DNA of 64,000 bases from Halpernia humi (GCF_900108025.1 NZ_FNUS01000001.1:806001-870000); one strand, 5' to 3'; positions 17,411 through 28,425 are shown, numbered from the stretch's first letter. Numbers and translations are program-made. Notes: a model not told the origin generated them from the letters alone.

Positions 17411-17441
17411 AAAATCCCTTTCGAAAGAGAGGGATTTTTTT
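17411..17441 (+). terminator. Rho-independent terminator of aconitase
   Basis: Hairpin AAATCCCT / AGGGATTT, extended inward by a G-T pair and a C-G pair around GAAA, followed directly by a T tract. The 240 bases that follow hold no gene. Confidence 0.85.
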
Positions 17442-17685
17442 ATTTTCGATTACTCTCAAACGGGCTATACCGTTTTCAGAATAAATTGTAGTTTTTGCTT
17501 TTTTTGAAATTTATATCATCTACAATAGCAAAACTTATTATATATTAAACAATATGTATTATGATAATAAATTTTAAGCTTACGAAAGGTGCTCTAAAAA
17601 AAACTAAAATTTCCTTTTTATTTAATAATTCATCAATCCATCATAATTACCTAATAAAACCCCAAAAATCTTGAAAAATTATCAT

Positions 17686-17693
17686 TACATTTG
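17686..17693 (+). promoter_or_regulatory. Bacteroidetes -7 promoter box
   Basis: TACATTTG fits TAnnTTTG, 25 bases upstream of the ATG of the GH1 gene. Confidence 0.5.
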
Positions 17694-17700
17694 AGAATAA

Positions 17701-19218
<1,518 letters not shown>

Positions 19219-19480
19219 TAAATTTTAATCTAGGAAAAAAAAATAAAATTAATTTTTCAAAAACTTGCGTAGAACTCAATCTTTCAGGAAAATTTATGAA
19301 TATTCGTAATATGGTCAAAAATACTTGGTCTTTTGCGGAAAATCTTTTTAGATTAAGACAAAAAAGAAGATGGTGGATTGATTCGTGGGAAATAAAAATA
19401 AGGTGATTTTAGATTAAATTTATCTACTAAAATGCTTTTTTATTCTTCATACAATCGAAAATTTCTTTTAAAAGTGTTAT
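19219..19480. other. Gap with a possible 36-codon frame
   Basis: A short plus-strand frame at 19296-19406 (starting MNIRNMVKNTW, Arg/Trp-rich, ending WEIKIR) is open but has no recognisable family, no -7 box and A/T-rich flanks. It could be chance or a gene remnant; I do not call it as a gene. Confidence 0.25.
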
Positions 19481-20233
19481 CTAAAACTGGTTTATAAGTG
19501 CAATATTCAAAGAAGCATCCGATAAATTTGCGACGGCACCAGCGGAATAAATATACAGTCTCAATACATCACCTTTATTAAAAAAAGCAATTCTGGTATA
19601 TAACATTGTCCATCTATTTCCAGAATTCGTTTGCCAAATACCATCAGGTATATCTGCATTTGAAACACCAACCGCTTGAAATATGTTTCTTGCCGAACTT
19701 CCGTCCACCAATCTAATACTAGATTTTATAATATAAGTTCCGCTCTTTGCGACAGTGTAAGTATAATTTGGCGCACCATTCCAAACGCCACCACCTACGT
19801 TGCTAACAACCGTAGGCAATGGAACAGTATTAAATCCATTTGCTGCAATCGTAGCATTTGTAGTTCCACCGGCACCACTGCCTAAAGATGCCGTAAAAAC
19901 TGGCGAACTATTTTGCTGATTTAAAGGTTGCCAAATTACGCCATCAAAATAATAATATCCAACACTTAAAACCCTCGCAGTTGCAGCAACAGTTGCGCCT
20001 GTAATATCACTTACATAAACTATTGAACCCGTTTGTGCAGCGCCATAGTTTGTTTTTGCATTGAGTTGTGCAAGTGTAAGTCTCGGTGCAATGATGCCAT
20101 CAGAAACTGCAGCATCAGTTGGTTTTCCAACTACATCAAGAGTAGCTTTCGGCAGATCTGTATTGATACCTACATACTGCGCCTTACCAAGTCCGAAAAT
20201 TAGTAAAATTATATAAAAGATTATTTTCTTCAT
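19481..20233 (-). CDS. Secreted hypothetical protein, possibly C1q-like jelly roll
   Basis: Protein of 250 aa with a Sec signal peptide (residues 1-18, ending GLGKAQ). The mature start YVGINTDLPKATLDVVGKP is typical of many Flavobacteriia secreted structural proteins. The C-terminal 120 residues are beta-rich with alternating hydrophobics (YTYTVAKSGTYIIKSSIRL, then FNKGDVLRLYIYSAG), consistent with a C1q/TNF-like jelly roll, although this is inferred from pattern. No T9SS C-terminal signal is present. It is monocistronic and preceded by a -7 box. Confidence 0.7.
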   Translation of the reverse strand: MKKIIFYIILLIFGLGKAQYVGINTDLPKATLDVVGKPTDAAVSDGIIAPRLTLAQLNAKTNYGAAQTGSIVYVSDITGATVAATARVLSVGYYYFDGVIWQPLNQQNSSPVFTASLGSGAGGTTNATIAANGFNTVPLPTVVSNVGGGVWNGAPNYTYTVAKSGTYIIKSSIRLVDGSSARNIFQAVGVSNADIPDGIWQTNSGNRWTMLYTRIAFFNKGDVLRLYIYSAGAVANLSDASLNIALINQF

Positions 20234-20254
20234 TTTTTAAAATTTAAACTTTAT

Positions 20255-20262
20255 CAAAAATA
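20255..20262 (-). promoter_or_regulatory. Bacteroidetes -7 promoter box
   Basis: Minus-strand TATTTTTG fits TAnnTTTG, 21 bases upstream of the ATG of the secreted hypothetical gene. Confidence 0.5.
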
Positions 20263-20669
20263 CAAAATATAGAAAGGTATTTACTAATAAAAGAAAATTC
20301 AAAAGTTTTCAACAAATTATAAAAATTTCAACACCAATTATTATTATAATTAAATTACGGTAGTTTTTTATTTTATCTTCTATATTTGAAATTGTCAATC
20401 AAAAATACTAGAATTAATTTTATATTTCAAAGAAATTTGTAATAACCTGAGTTCGATTATTAATTAATTTTAAAAACTCAATGTAAACTGGATACAGCCC
20501 AAGGCCAATAATTAACTTACAATCCATTCATAACCATAATATTAAAACTAATATAACAATCGAAATCAAGTTAAAACTTAAAAGCCAACTGATAATGTAT
20601 ATTCATAAAAAATAGTTGAACTATATTTTTACTATTTCCCAAAACAAATAAACTTTGAAGTCTGAAAAA
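20263..20669. other. AT-rich gap without a recognised feature
   Basis: About 400 bases between the secreted protein gene's promoter and the end of the RluA-like gene. No supported open frame, strong hairpin or RNA gene is seen. Confidence 0.5.
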
Positions 20670-21347
20670 CTACGCATCACAAGCCTTCCAAACCGCATCA
20701 TTCTCCGGAACTGGCGCAGTAACAGCAATTTTATGTTGCGTGACAGGATGTAGAAATTCTAATTTTCTGGCATGCAAATGAATGCCTCCATCAGCATTTG
20801 AGCGTGCTGAACCATATTTTAAATCACCCTTTATTGGAACACCAATTTTTGCTAATTGTGCCCGAATTTGATGATGTCTTCCAGTTTCTAAATCTACTTC
20901 CAACAACTGAAAATTATCTAAAACTTTTAAAATTTTATAATTTAAAATGGCTTCTTTTGCGCCTTCTGTTGGTTTCGGGAAAACGGTAGATTTATTGTTT
21001 TTCTCGTTCTTTTTTAAATAATGAACAAGTTTTTGCGCTTCTGGAATTTCGGTTTTAGGAACCACCGCCCAATAGGTTTTTTTTATTTCGCGGTTTTTTA
21101 CCATTACTGTTAGCCTCGATAACGCTTTTGAAGATTTAGCATAAATTACGCAGCCAGAAGTGGGTCTATCAATTCTATGAACCAAACCGAGAAAAACATT
21201 TCCTGGTTTTTTTTCTTTTATTTTAATGTAATTTTTTAAGGAATCTAAAAGCGATTCATCGCCCGTTTTATCGCCTTGCACCAGTTGTCCCGCTTTTTTA
21301 TTGATGATTAAAACGTGGTTATCTTCGAATAAAATTTGTTCTTGCAT
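20670..21347 (-). CDS. RluA-family pseudouridine synthase
   Basis: RNA pseudouridine synthase of 225 aa. The catalytic motif is HRIDRPTSGCVIYAKS, with the invariant Asp that attacks uridine. The second family signature is LETGRHHQIRAQLAKIG, and a KYG block (GDLKYGSA) follows. The length and the absence of an N-terminal S4 domain fit the RluA/TruC-size subgroup. The target RNA (tRNA or rRNA) cannot be assigned from sequence. Last gene of an operon with the 108-aa membrane protein and panB; the upstream stop directly abuts its ATG. Confidence 0.9.
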   Translation of the reverse strand: MQEQILFEDNHVLIINKKAGQLVQGDKTGDESLLDSLKNYIKIKEKKPGNVFLGLVHRIDRPTSGCVIYAKSSKALSRLTVMVKNREIKKTYWAVVPKTEIPEAQKLVHYLKKNEKNNKSTVFPKPTEGAKEAILNYKILKVLDNFQLLEVDLETGRHHQIRAQLAKIGVPIKGDLKYGSARSNADGGIHLHARKLEFLHPVTQHKIAVTAPVPENDAVWKACDA

Positions 21348-21674
21348 TTATGGTCGTTGGATTTTTGGTCTTGCAACCAATGAAATGATGACACCAGCCA
21401 AAAACCCGATTGTTTTAAGGAAACTTACACCCAAACTTGCTGGGATAAAAGCACCGATAATGCACAATGCAGCAGCGCCATACATTGGGTAAATCAACTT
21501 TGGATTAGATAATGTGGGTGCCTGGAAAAAGAAACTCCCAGCTATTAAAATATAAAATAATTGGTTGTAAATAAAATAGTTGATTTCTTGTGAAAAAGGT
21601 TGGATCCACCCGATAATCAAACATGCTAATGCGGCGAATGATAAAATTGCTTGTGTACTAAACTGATTGTTCAT
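21348..21674 (-). CDS. Small four-helix membrane protein
   Basis: Hydrophobic protein of 108 aa with four predicted membrane segments and a basic C-terminus (ARPKIQRP). I do not recognise a characterised family. Its ATG overlaps the panB stop as TAATG and its stop abuts the RluA-like gene's ATG, so it is coupled at both ends, which strongly supports it as a real gene. Confidence 0.72.
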   Translation of the reverse strand: MNNQFSTQAILSFAALACLIIGWIQPFSQEINYFIYNQLFYILIAGSFFFQAPTLSNPKLIYPMYGAAALCIIGAFIPASLGVSFLKTIGFLAGVIISLVARPKIQRP

Positions 21675-22489
21675 TAATAACTTTCTTTTTCGTTAGGGAA
21701 TTCTTGGTCTTTCACATCTTTCACGTATTGCGAAACTGCACCAGTAATTTCTGTATATAAATCTAAATAACGCCGCAAAAATTTTGGCGAAAAATCCTTA
21801 TTCATTCCCACCATATCGTGGTAAACCAAAACCTGGCCGTCACAAAATTGTCCTGCGCCAATTCCAATTGTAGGAATTGAAATACTTTCTGATACTTTTT
21901 GGGCTAAATGGGCCGGAATTTTCTCTAAAACCACAGCAAAACAGCCCAATTCTTCTAAAAGTTTTGCATCAGAAATTAATTTTTCAGCCTCTGCATCTTC
22001 TTTCGCGCGCACTTTATAAGTCCCAAATTGATAGATACTTTGCGGCGTTAACCCCAAATGCCCCATCACCGGAATACCTGCATTTACAATTTTTTTTATC
22101 GATTTTTCAACTTCAATGCCGCCTTCTAGTTTTATAGCGTGTGCGCCAGATTCCTTCATAATTCTTACGGCAGAATCCAAAGCTTTTTGCGAGTCACTTT
22201 GGTAAGATCCAAAAGGTAAATCTACTACAACCAAAGCTCGAGAAACACCTCTCACAACACTTTGCGCGTGGTAAATCATTTGGTCCAAAGTAATCGGCAA
22301 AGTGGTTTCGTGGCCTGCCATCACATTTGAAGCAGAATCTCCCACCAATATTGCATCTACTCCACCAGCATCTACCATTTTTGCAGTTGTAAAATCATAC
22401 GCCGTGAGCATCGTGATTTTTTCTTTATCGAACTTCATCTTTCGCAAAGTCTCGGTGGTAATTCTCTTTATTTCTGAATGTACGGACAT
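21674..22489 (-). CDS. panB: 3-methyl-2-oxobutanoate hydroxymethyltransferase
   Basis: Ketopantoate hydroxymethyltransferase of 271 aa, transferring a hydroxymethyl group from 5,10-methylenetetrahydrofolate to 2-oxoisovalerate, the first committed step to pantothenate and CoA. Family blocks are [33 protein letters not shown] (metal-binding Asp), [13 protein letters not shown] and [10 protein letters not shown]. Length is normal for the family. First gene of the panB/membrane/RluA operon. No panC or panD is nearby. Confidence 0.96.
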   Translation of the reverse strand: MSVHSEIKRITTETLRKMKFDKEKITMLTAYDFTTAKMVDAGGVDAILVGDSASNVMAGHETTLPITLDQMIYHAQSVVRGVSRALVVVDLPFGSYQSDSQKALDSAVRIMKESGAHAIKLEGGIEVEKSIKKIVNAGIPVMGHLGLTPQSIYQFGTYKVRAKEDAEAEKLISDAKLLEELGCFAVVLEKIPAHLAQKVSESISIPTIGIGAGQFCDGQVLVYHDMVGMNKDFSPKFLRRYLDLYTEITGAVSQYVKDVKDQEFPNEKESY

Positions 22490-22555
22490 TTTTTTATATT
22501 AAATATTTAAAAATTATTTGAAAATAATTTACTTTTAATTTTACTTTCATTTTTT

Positions 22556-22577
22556 GAACGTGCCATGTGGCAAGTTC
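22556..22577. repeat. Imperfect 22-bp inverted repeat
   Basis: GAACGTGCCA / TGGCAAGTTC with a 2-base centre and one mismatch, between the VOC gene stop and panB. There is no U tract downstream on either strand, so it is not a clear terminator and could be an operator. Confidence 0.4.
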
Positions 22578-22583
22578 CAACTA

Positions 22584-22964
22584 TTACTTTTTTTTCATTT
22601 TTATTTGAAATACATTTCCTTCCAAATCTTCGCCATCGCAAAGCCAAAAATCATAATTTTGGAAAGTTTTTATTTCTCGCATTGCGACTTTTTTTTCAAT
22701 TAATAATTGTCTTACTTCATTGATGTCTTCATCGATTTCAAAAATTAATTTCGCGTTATTATCAAATTTATAGCCTTCTTTTAATTCTTTTAAATATTGT
22801 GCACCAATTTTATGAAGTCCTAATTTACAATTTCCAGTTTCTAAAAGTGCCCATTCTGAATGGTATTCTTCTATTATTTTAAAATTAAAAACATCTTCAT
22901 AAAAAAATTTTAATCTATCTACATTTTGTACATAGAAAATAATGCTGTTTAAATTAAATTTCAT
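22584..22964 (-). CDS. VOC-family (glyoxalase/bleomycin-resistance fold) protein
   Basis: Protein of 126 aa with the paired beta-alpha-beta-beta-beta modules of the vicinal oxygen chelate fold: NSIIFYVQNVDRLKFFYED and later INEVRQLLIEKKVAM, then DLEGNVFQI. It most resembles the glyoxalase-like VOC group with unassigned substrates; clear metal-ligand sets of glyoxalase I are not evident, so no reaction is proposed. It is monocistronic. Confidence 0.75.
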   Translation of the reverse strand: MKFNLNSIIFYVQNVDRLKFFYEDVFNFKIIEEYHSEWALLETGNCKLGLHKIGAQYLKELKEGYKFDNNAKLIFEIDEDINEVRQLLIEKKVAMREIKTFQNYDFWLCDGEDLEGNVFQIKMKKK

Positions 22965-23016
22965 TGCAAAATTTTTTAGTTCTTCAAAATATTTTTTTAA
23001 TTAAACTTATGAAGAG

Positions 23017-23069
23017 TTTTGTCAGCCCGTAGTAATTTTAGCGGCCTAGATTCCTACGGAATGACAAAA
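23017..23069. repeat. Long hairpin repeat (REP/MITE-like)
   Basis: A 53-bp inverted repeat: outer arms TTTTGTCA (23017-23024) and TGACAAAA (23062-23069), then a 2x2 internal loop, then inner arms CCGTAG (23027-23032) and CTACGG (23054-23059). The loop contains TAGCGGCCTA. From memory, similar GTCATTCCG-bounded palindromes are common between Bacteroidota genes. It sits between the Crp/Fnr gene's 3' end and the VOC gene's 5' end. Confidence 0.6.
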
Positions 23070-23101
23070 GCAAGCAAAAAAGTCTTCTTTAAGGCATTTC
23101 C

Positions 23102-23824
23102 TTAATTCACGTGTCCCACTTTTCGCAGTTTCTCGTGGTTGATAATTTTTATATTTCTACCTTCTGCTTCAATTAAATGGTCATTCTTAAATTCAGAAAT
23201 TAATCGGATTGCGCTCTCTGTAGCCGTGCCAATAATATTTGCAATTTCCTCTCTGGTCAATGAAATATTGATAAAACCTTCAGGATTGGTCCCTAATTTT
23301 TGCTCCAGCAAAAGTAAGATTTCTGCCAATCTTTCGCGTACTGTTTTTTGGGCTAAAAATGTGATTGTATTAGAAGATTCGCCCAATTCGAAAGCAATTT
23401 TTTGCAACATTACGAAACACAATTTAGTATCAACCTCCAAAAGATGCATAAAAATATCTGCGGGTAAAAAAGTGACTTCAATTTCAGACATTGCTTCTGC
23501 ACTTGCCTGGAAATCTTCGCCGCAAAGCAGTGAACGATAGCCAATTAAGTCGCCTTCCTTTATAAAACGCAAAATTTGTTCTTTGCCATAAACGCCAGAT
23601 TTTGAAAGTTTTAAAGTTCCTTTTTTTATAAAATGTACGCCTTTTGGCTTTTTACCGTCTTCAAAAAGAAGATGTCCTTTTTTAAAACTTAATTCCTGTT
23701 TTTCAGCCAAGTACTTTTCAAAATCTGCTTCTGAAAGATTTTTTTTAAAAGATTCTTCATTAAAAACTTTTTGGAAATTCTCGGAAACTGCTTGTTGTTG
23801 TTCTAAAGACATAACTAATGACAT
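23102..23824 (-). CDS. Crp/Fnr-family transcriptional regulator
   Basis: Regulator of 240 aa with an N-terminal cyclic-nucleotide-binding-type beta barrel (about 35-140: FKKGHLLFEDGKKPKGVHFI, GDLIGYRSLL) and a C-terminal winged helix with the recognition region LTREEIANIIGTATESAIRL (about 188-207). It lacks the N-terminal cysteine cluster of oxygen-sensing FNR; only two Cys are seen (LLCGED and KLCFVM), so it is probably not an Fe-S sensor. It is divergent from the cbb3 oxidase gene ccoI across 74 bases and is a natural candidate regulator of that operon, by position only. Confidence 0.88.
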   Translation of the reverse strand: MSLVMSLEQQQAVSENFQKVFNEESFKKNLSEADFEKYLAEKQELSFKKGHLLFEDGKKPKGVHFIKKGTLKLSKSGVYGKEQILRFIKEGDLIGYRSLLCGEDFQASAEAMSEIEVTFLPADIFMHLLEVDTKLCFVMLQKIAFELGESSNTITFLAQKTVRERLAEILLLLEQKLGTNPEGFINISLTREEIANIIGTATESAIRLISEFKNDHLIEAEGRNIKIINHEKLRKVGHVN

Positions 23825-23831
23825 TTATCAA

Positions 23832-23839
23832 CAAAAATA
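23832..23839 (-). promoter_or_regulatory. Bacteroidetes -7 promoter box of the Crp/Fnr gene
   Basis: Minus-strand TATTTTTG fits TAnnTTTG and ends only 7 bases before the ATG, suggesting a near-leaderless mRNA. Confidence 0.45.
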
Positions 23840-23874
23840 GAGATTTTAAAGCCGTGATACAACATTAAATATTA

Positions 23875-23882
23875 TAATTTTG
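23875..23882 (+). promoter_or_regulatory. Bacteroidetes -7 promoter box of ccoI
   Basis: TAATTTTG fits TAnnTTTG, 16 bases before the ccoI ATG. Together with the opposing box at 23832-23839 it defines a compact divergent promoter region of about 50 bases. Confidence 0.5.
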
Positions 23883-23898
23883 CAAATCATTAAGATAG

Positions 23899-26274
23899 AT
23901 GGTTCAAAATAATTGTTTTCACTGCGGGCAAGAATTTGAGAAGGAACGCATTTCCTTTGACGGTAAAGAATTTTGCTGTAATGGTTGCAAATCGGTATAT
24001 GAAATACTGAATATGAACGACTTAGGGAATTTTTATGAACTTAATAGAAATTCCGGAATCCGCCCGAATTCTGAAAATAACGACCAATTTGATTATCTTG
24101 ATACACCCGAAGTTTTTGATAAAGTAGTCGATTTTTCTGAAGGAAAAACCACTTTGGTCACTTTTAAAATCCCTGTAATACATTGTTCTTCTTGCATTTG
24201 GCTTTTAGAAAGTTTGCAAACCTTAGAACAAAATATTCAATATTCCCAAGTAAATTTTACGCGAAAAACGGTGCAAATTTCTTTTAACAATGAAGAATTG
24301 CCACTAAGTAAGTTAGCAAAATTGCTGACCGATCTAGGCTACAAACCCGTTGTAAGCATGGAAACAGCGGACAAGAAAGAAGAATTTTTAGATAAAACTT
24401 TAATTATAAAAATTGCAATTGCTGGTTTTGCATTTGGAAACGGCATGTTTTTCAGTTGGCCAGAATATGTAGGTGGAAACGATTTTTATTTTCATCAATA
24501 TAAAAATTTATTTCGTTTACTGATGTTTCTTTTGGCATTCCCCGTTGTATTTTATTCTGCTTCCGACTATTATAAATCTGCTTGGTATGGCTTAAAAAAT
24601 AAAATAATCAACATAGATGTTCCAATTGTAATTGGGATTTTTGTGCTTTTCGGAAGAAGCCTTTATGAAGTTTTGACGGATTATGGACAAGGCTATTTTG
24701 ATACTTTATGCGGCTTGATTTTCTTTATGCTTTTAGGTAAATATTTCCAGAAAAGAACTTACAGTGCGCTGTCTTATGATAGAGATTACAAATCGTTTTA
24801 CCCAATTGCCGTCACGAAAGTTGATTTTAACGGCGCTCAACAAAATATTTTATTGTCAGAATTGAAAGTGGGCGATAGAATTATGGTAAGAAATCAGGAA
24901 ATAATTCCTGTGGATGCTATTTTAATAAAAGGTGAAGCGAATATCGACAATAGTTTTATCACCGGAGAATCTGCTTCAATTCCGAAAAAAGCGGGCGATA
25001 AAATTTTCGCAGGTGGAAAACAGGTTGGCGCTATTTTAGAATTGGAAGTCATTAAAAACGTTAATCAAAGTTATCTCACGCAACTTTGGAACAAGGAAAC
25101 TTTTAAAAAAATAGAATCTGGTTTGGATACGATGACGAACCAATTGAGTAAATATTTTACTTTTATAATCCTCAGCATCAGTTTATTAGCCGGCATTTAT
25201 TGGATAAGAACAGATTTTGAAAAAATGTTTCAGGTGGTTTCTGCGATTTTAATTGTGGCTTGCCCTTGCGCTTTGGCACTTTCTGCGCCTTTCACTTTTG
25301 GGCATATCATGCGGATTTTAGGACGGAATAAATTTTATGTAAAAGATGCTTTAACGATAGAAAAAATTGCAAAAATCAACACTTTGGTTTTTGATAAAAC
25401 GGGGACAATTACGCACAATAAAAAGTCGGATATCAAATATTTAGGAGCAGAAATTTCTGATTTTGATTTGGAAAACATTAAAACTTTAATTAAAAATTCT
25501 ACGCATCCGCTTTCGAAATTGTTGTACGATTTTATTGATGTTGAAGACCCTTATTTTGAGATTGAACATTATATAGAAATTGCTGGAAAAGGCTACAGCG
25601 GAAAAGTAAGAAGCCACGTTTACAAAATAGGTTCGGCTAATTTTGTTGGAGAAAATTCTAAGGATTTAGAAACAGCGGTTTACATTAAAAAAGACGACCA
25701 ATTTTTGGGTAAATTCATCTTTAAAAATGAATATAGAAAATCATTAAAGGAGATGTTTTTTTCACTTAAAGATTTTAAAATCAATATTTTAAGTGGCGAT
25801 AATGAATCGGAAAAATCTGTTTTAGAAAAATTAATTAATAATGCAGACGAATTAAAATTCAACCAAACGCCAGAAGATAAACTGACATACATCCAAAATT
25901 TGCAAAATTCTGGGGAAAAAGTGGCCATGTTTGGCGATGGACTGAATGATGCAGGTGCTTTGAAGCAAAGTAATGTAGGCGTTGCGATTGCTGATGATAG
26001 CAATTCTTTCACACCGTCTTCCGACGTGATTATGGATGGCAGCAAAATCACAAGAATTAAAGATTATTTTGATCTTTGCAAAGATGCCGTGAGCATTGTG
26101 AAAATCACTTTTGTAATTAGTTTAATGTATAATATCGTCGGTTTAAGTTTTGCTATTACTGGACATTTATCGCCATTAAAAGCGGCAATTTTAATGCCGA
26201 TAAGCTCTATTTCTGTGGTGGCTTTCACTTCTGTTGCAACTTGGTGGCGAAGTAGAAAATATTTTGAAATTTAA
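23899..26274 (+). CDS. ccoI: Copper-translocating P1B-type ATPase CcoI/FixI
   Basis: Copper-exporting P-type ATPase of 791 aa that loads copper for cbb3 oxidase assembly. Its N-terminal Cys-rich domain (NCFHCGQEF, FCCNGC) precedes an HMA-like site with Cys96 and Cys99 (HCSSCIW). The membrane CPC motif is at 455-457 (ACPCALALSAP), the phosphorylated Asp499 in DKTGTITHNK, the HP motif in NSTHPLSK and the hinge GDGLNDAGALKQS. The Cys-rich leader plus CPC pattern is typical of CcoI/FixI rather than CopA. It precedes the cco genes but a convergent M13 peptidase gene and a bidirectional terminator separate it from ccoS. Confidence 0.93.
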   Translation: MVQNNCFHCGQEFEKERISFDGKEFCCNGCKSVYEILNMNDLGNFYELNRNSGIRPNSENNDQFDYLDTPEVFDKVVDFSEGKTTLVTFKIPVIHCSSCIWLLESLQTLEQNIQYSQVNFTRKTVQISFNNEELPLSKLAKLLTDLGYKPVVSMETADKKEEFLDKTLIIKIAIAGFAFGNGMFFSWPEYVGGNDFYFHQYKNLFRLLMFLLAFPVVFYSASDYYKSAWYGLKNKIINIDVPIVIGIFVLFGRSLYEVLTDYGQGYFDTLCGLIFFMLLGKYFQKRTYSALSYDRDYKSFYPIAVTKVDFNGAQQNILLSELKVGDRIMVRNQEIIPVDAILIKGEANIDNSFITGESASIPKKAGDKIFAGGKQVGAILELEVIKNVNQSYLTQLWNKETFKKIESGLDTMTNQLSKYFTFIILSISLLAGIYWIRTDFEKMFQVVSAILIVACPCALALSAPFTFGHIMRILGRNKFYVKDALTIEKIAKINTLVFDKTGTITHNKKSDIKYLGAEISDFDLENIKTLIKNSTHPLSKLLYDFIDVEDPYFEIEHYIEIAGKGYSGKVRSHVYKIGSANFVGENSKDLETAVYIKKDDQFLGKFIFKNEYRKSLKEMFFSLKDFKINILSGDNESEKSVLEKLINNADELKFNQTPEDKLTYIQNLQNSGEKVAMFGDGLNDAGALKQSNVGVAIADDSNSFTPSSDVIMDGSKITRIKDYFDLCKDAVSIVKITFVISLMYNIVGLSFAITGHLSPLKAAILMPISSISVVAFTSVATWWRSRKYFEI

Positions 26275-26339
26275 TTTTTTACTATTATTCTTTTTTGGCT
26301 TAAAACAAAAACTGAAGAATAGAAATTCAATTAAAAATA

Positions 26340-26368
26340 AAAAGCAGCGAAAAATTTTCGCTGCTTTT
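26340..26368. terminator. Bidirectional terminator between ccoI and the M13 peptidase
   Basis: Palindrome AAAAGCAGCGAAAA / TTTTCGCTGCTTTT. Stem GCAGCGAAAA/TTTTCGCTGC has T tracts on both strands, so it can end both convergent transcripts. Confidence 0.85.
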
Positions 26369-26391
26369 CTTAGAATTTAATTTAAAATATT

Positions 26392-28425
26392 CTACCAAAT
26401 TTTTACTCGTAAAGAATCTGGAATATACATTTTATCACCTTTTTTAATATTAAAGGTTTTGTAGAAGGCTTCAACATTCGGGAAAGGTCCATTCACACGG
26501 TATTTTGCGGGCGAATGAACATCTGTCAATAATCTTTGAGCCAAAGATTCTTTTCTGATATTATAAAGCCAACCCAAAGAATAACCCAAGAAAAAGCGTT
26601 CCGCAGGTGTTTGCCCGTGAAGTTTTTTACCTTCTTTATATTGTTTGGTTTTTGTAAACGCATCCCAACCTAAAAGCACGCCACCTAAATCTGCAATATT
26701 TTCGCCCAAAGTTGCTTTTCCATTGATGTGAATGCCTTTAATTGGCTCAAATTGATTAAATTCATTAACCATCACATCTGCTCTTTTGTTAAATTTCGCC
26801 ACATCTTCTGGCGTCCACCAATTTTTAAGATTTCCTTGCGCATCGAACTGTCTGCCTTCATCATCAAAACCGTGCGTGATCTCGTGGCCGATTGTTGAAG
26901 CAGCGGCGTAACCATAAACCAAAGCATCATCTAAATCCGCATCTTTTGTGCCCGGAACAATGAAAATTCCGGCTGGTAAAACGATTTCGTTATTTGACGG
27001 ATTGTAATAGGCGTTGTACGTTTGTGGCGTCATTTCCCATTCGTCGCGATTTACTGGTTTTCCTAATTTATTTAAATCATAATTATTTTGCCATTTATTG
27101 GCTGCAATTACGTTTAACACATAAGGTTGGTCTTTAATTTCCATGGCAGAAAAATCTTTCCACTTATCTGGATAGCCCACTTTTTTCTTCATTTTGGCCA
27201 ATTTATCTAAAGCCTTTACTTTGGTTTCTGGGCTCATCCAATCTAGTTTTTGGATGCGTTCTTTTAAAGCGCCACGGATTTCTTCCACAATATTTTCATA
27301 TCTTTTTTTAGCAGTCGCATCAAAGTTTTCTTTTACGAATAACTGACCTAAAGCCTCGCCGATTGCATTTTCTTCAGTTCCTAAAACTCTTTTCCAGCGA
27401 ACTTCCTGTTTTTTGGTACCGTTTAAAGTTTTACCATAAAAATCAAAATTTTCCTGATCAAAATTTTTGCTTAAATATGAAGCAAATTCTGACACTAAAT
27501 GGTACTTCATGTAGTTTTTCCAAACGTCAATTGGTGTTGATTTTAATAAACCACTTAGAGATTTCAAATATTCTGGCTGCCCAATAATTACGCTATCCAC
27601 TTTCTTTACATCGGCTTGATTTAACCAAGAGACCCAATCAATATTTGGTGTTAATTTTGGTTGAATATCTGCAATCTTGTATTTGTTGTAGTTTTTATAA
27701 GGATCACGCAAACCTTCTAATTTTCTGCTGGATTTTGCCATTTGAGTTTCTAAATTGAAAGTATTTTCGGCTGATTTTTTTGCAGTTGCAGAATCTTGGC
27801 CAATCATCGCAAGTATTCTCTGAATATGTTTTGGATAAAGGTTTCTCACTTTCGTGGTTTGCGCATCGGTATTAAAATAATAATCTCGATTTGGCAAGCC
27901 AAGACCGCCCTGGTCAATATTATAAGCCATCACAGAACTTTTTTTGGAATCTTGCGCCACACCAGCATTAAAAAGCGTAGAAACACCAATTTTCTGTAAA
28001 TCTGCAGCGGTTGTTAAAAGTGAACTTTCATCATTGATGGCGTCAATTTCGGCTAAATAATTTTTTAAAGGTTCAAAACCACTTTTATCGATATTTAAAG
28101 TATCTAAACCACTTTTCCAGAAATTGGCAATTTTTTTAGAAATATCATCTTTCGGATTTTTTACGGCTTCTTCGTTGATGGTTTTTAATCTTTTTTGTAA
28201 ATCGTCAATCACCAATCTGCCAATTCCGTTGCTGCTGTATTGATCTGGAATTGGGTGTTTTTTAATCCAACCACCATTGGCGTAATCAAAAAAATCATCG
28301 TTTGGCCTTACAGTTGAATCTATGTCTGTAGATAGAAAATCTACGGGTGGAATTTCTTTTTTCTTGCAAGCACCTAAAAAAAAGAGACTTAAAATTAAAA
28401 TTAGAAAATGGTTTTGGGGTTTCAT
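26392..28425 (-). CDS. M13-family (neprilysin/PepO-like) metallopeptidase lipoprotein
   Basis: Zinc endopeptidase of 677 aa, full length for family M13. A lipobox (LGACKKKE) indicates membrane attachment in the periplasm or at the outer membrane. Peptidase_M13_N covers the first 400 residues (TVRPNDDFFDYANGGWIKKH is the typical start). The catalytic domain has the zinc motif HEITH within IGHEITHGFDDEGRQFD, the third ligand in ENIADLGG, and the substrate-binding stretch NAYYNPSNNEIVLPAGI. It lies between ccoI and ccoS on the opposite strand, so it interrupts the oxidase cluster and is transcribed independently. Confidence 0.94.
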   Translation of the reverse strand: MKPQNHFLILILSLFFLGACKKKEIPPVDFLSTDIDSTVRPNDDFFDYANGGWIKKHPIPDQYSSNGIGRLVIDDLQKRLKTINEEAVKNPKDDISKKIANFWKSGLDTLNIDKSGFEPLKNYLAEIDAINDESSLLTTAADLQKIGVSTLFNAGVAQDSKKSSVMAYNIDQGGLGLPNRDYYFNTDAQTTKVRNLYPKHIQRILAMIGQDSATAKKSAENTFNLETQMAKSSRKLEGLRDPYKNYNKYKIADIQPKLTPNIDWVSWLNQADVKKVDSVIIGQPEYLKSLSGLLKSTPIDVWKNYMKYHLVSEFASYLSKNFDQENFDFYGKTLNGTKKQEVRWKRVLGTEENAIGEALGQLFVKENFDATAKKRYENIVEEIRGALKERIQKLDWMSPETKVKALDKLAKMKKKVGYPDKWKDFSAMEIKDQPYVLNVIAANKWQNNYDLNKLGKPVNRDEWEMTPQTYNAYYNPSNNEIVLPAGIFIVPGTKDADLDDALVYGYAAASTIGHEITHGFDDEGRQFDAQGNLKNWWTPEDVAKFNKRADVMVNEFNQFEPIKGIHINGKATLGENIADLGGVLLGWDAFTKTKQYKEGKKLHGQTPAERFFLGYSLGWLYNIRKESLAQRLLTDVHSPAKYRVNGPFPNVEAFYKTFNIKKGDKMYIPDSLRVKIW

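Noticed and set aside
19296-19406. 36-codon plus-strand frame
   Set aside because: No promoter box, no family resemblance and A/T-rich surroundings; not enough to call a gene.
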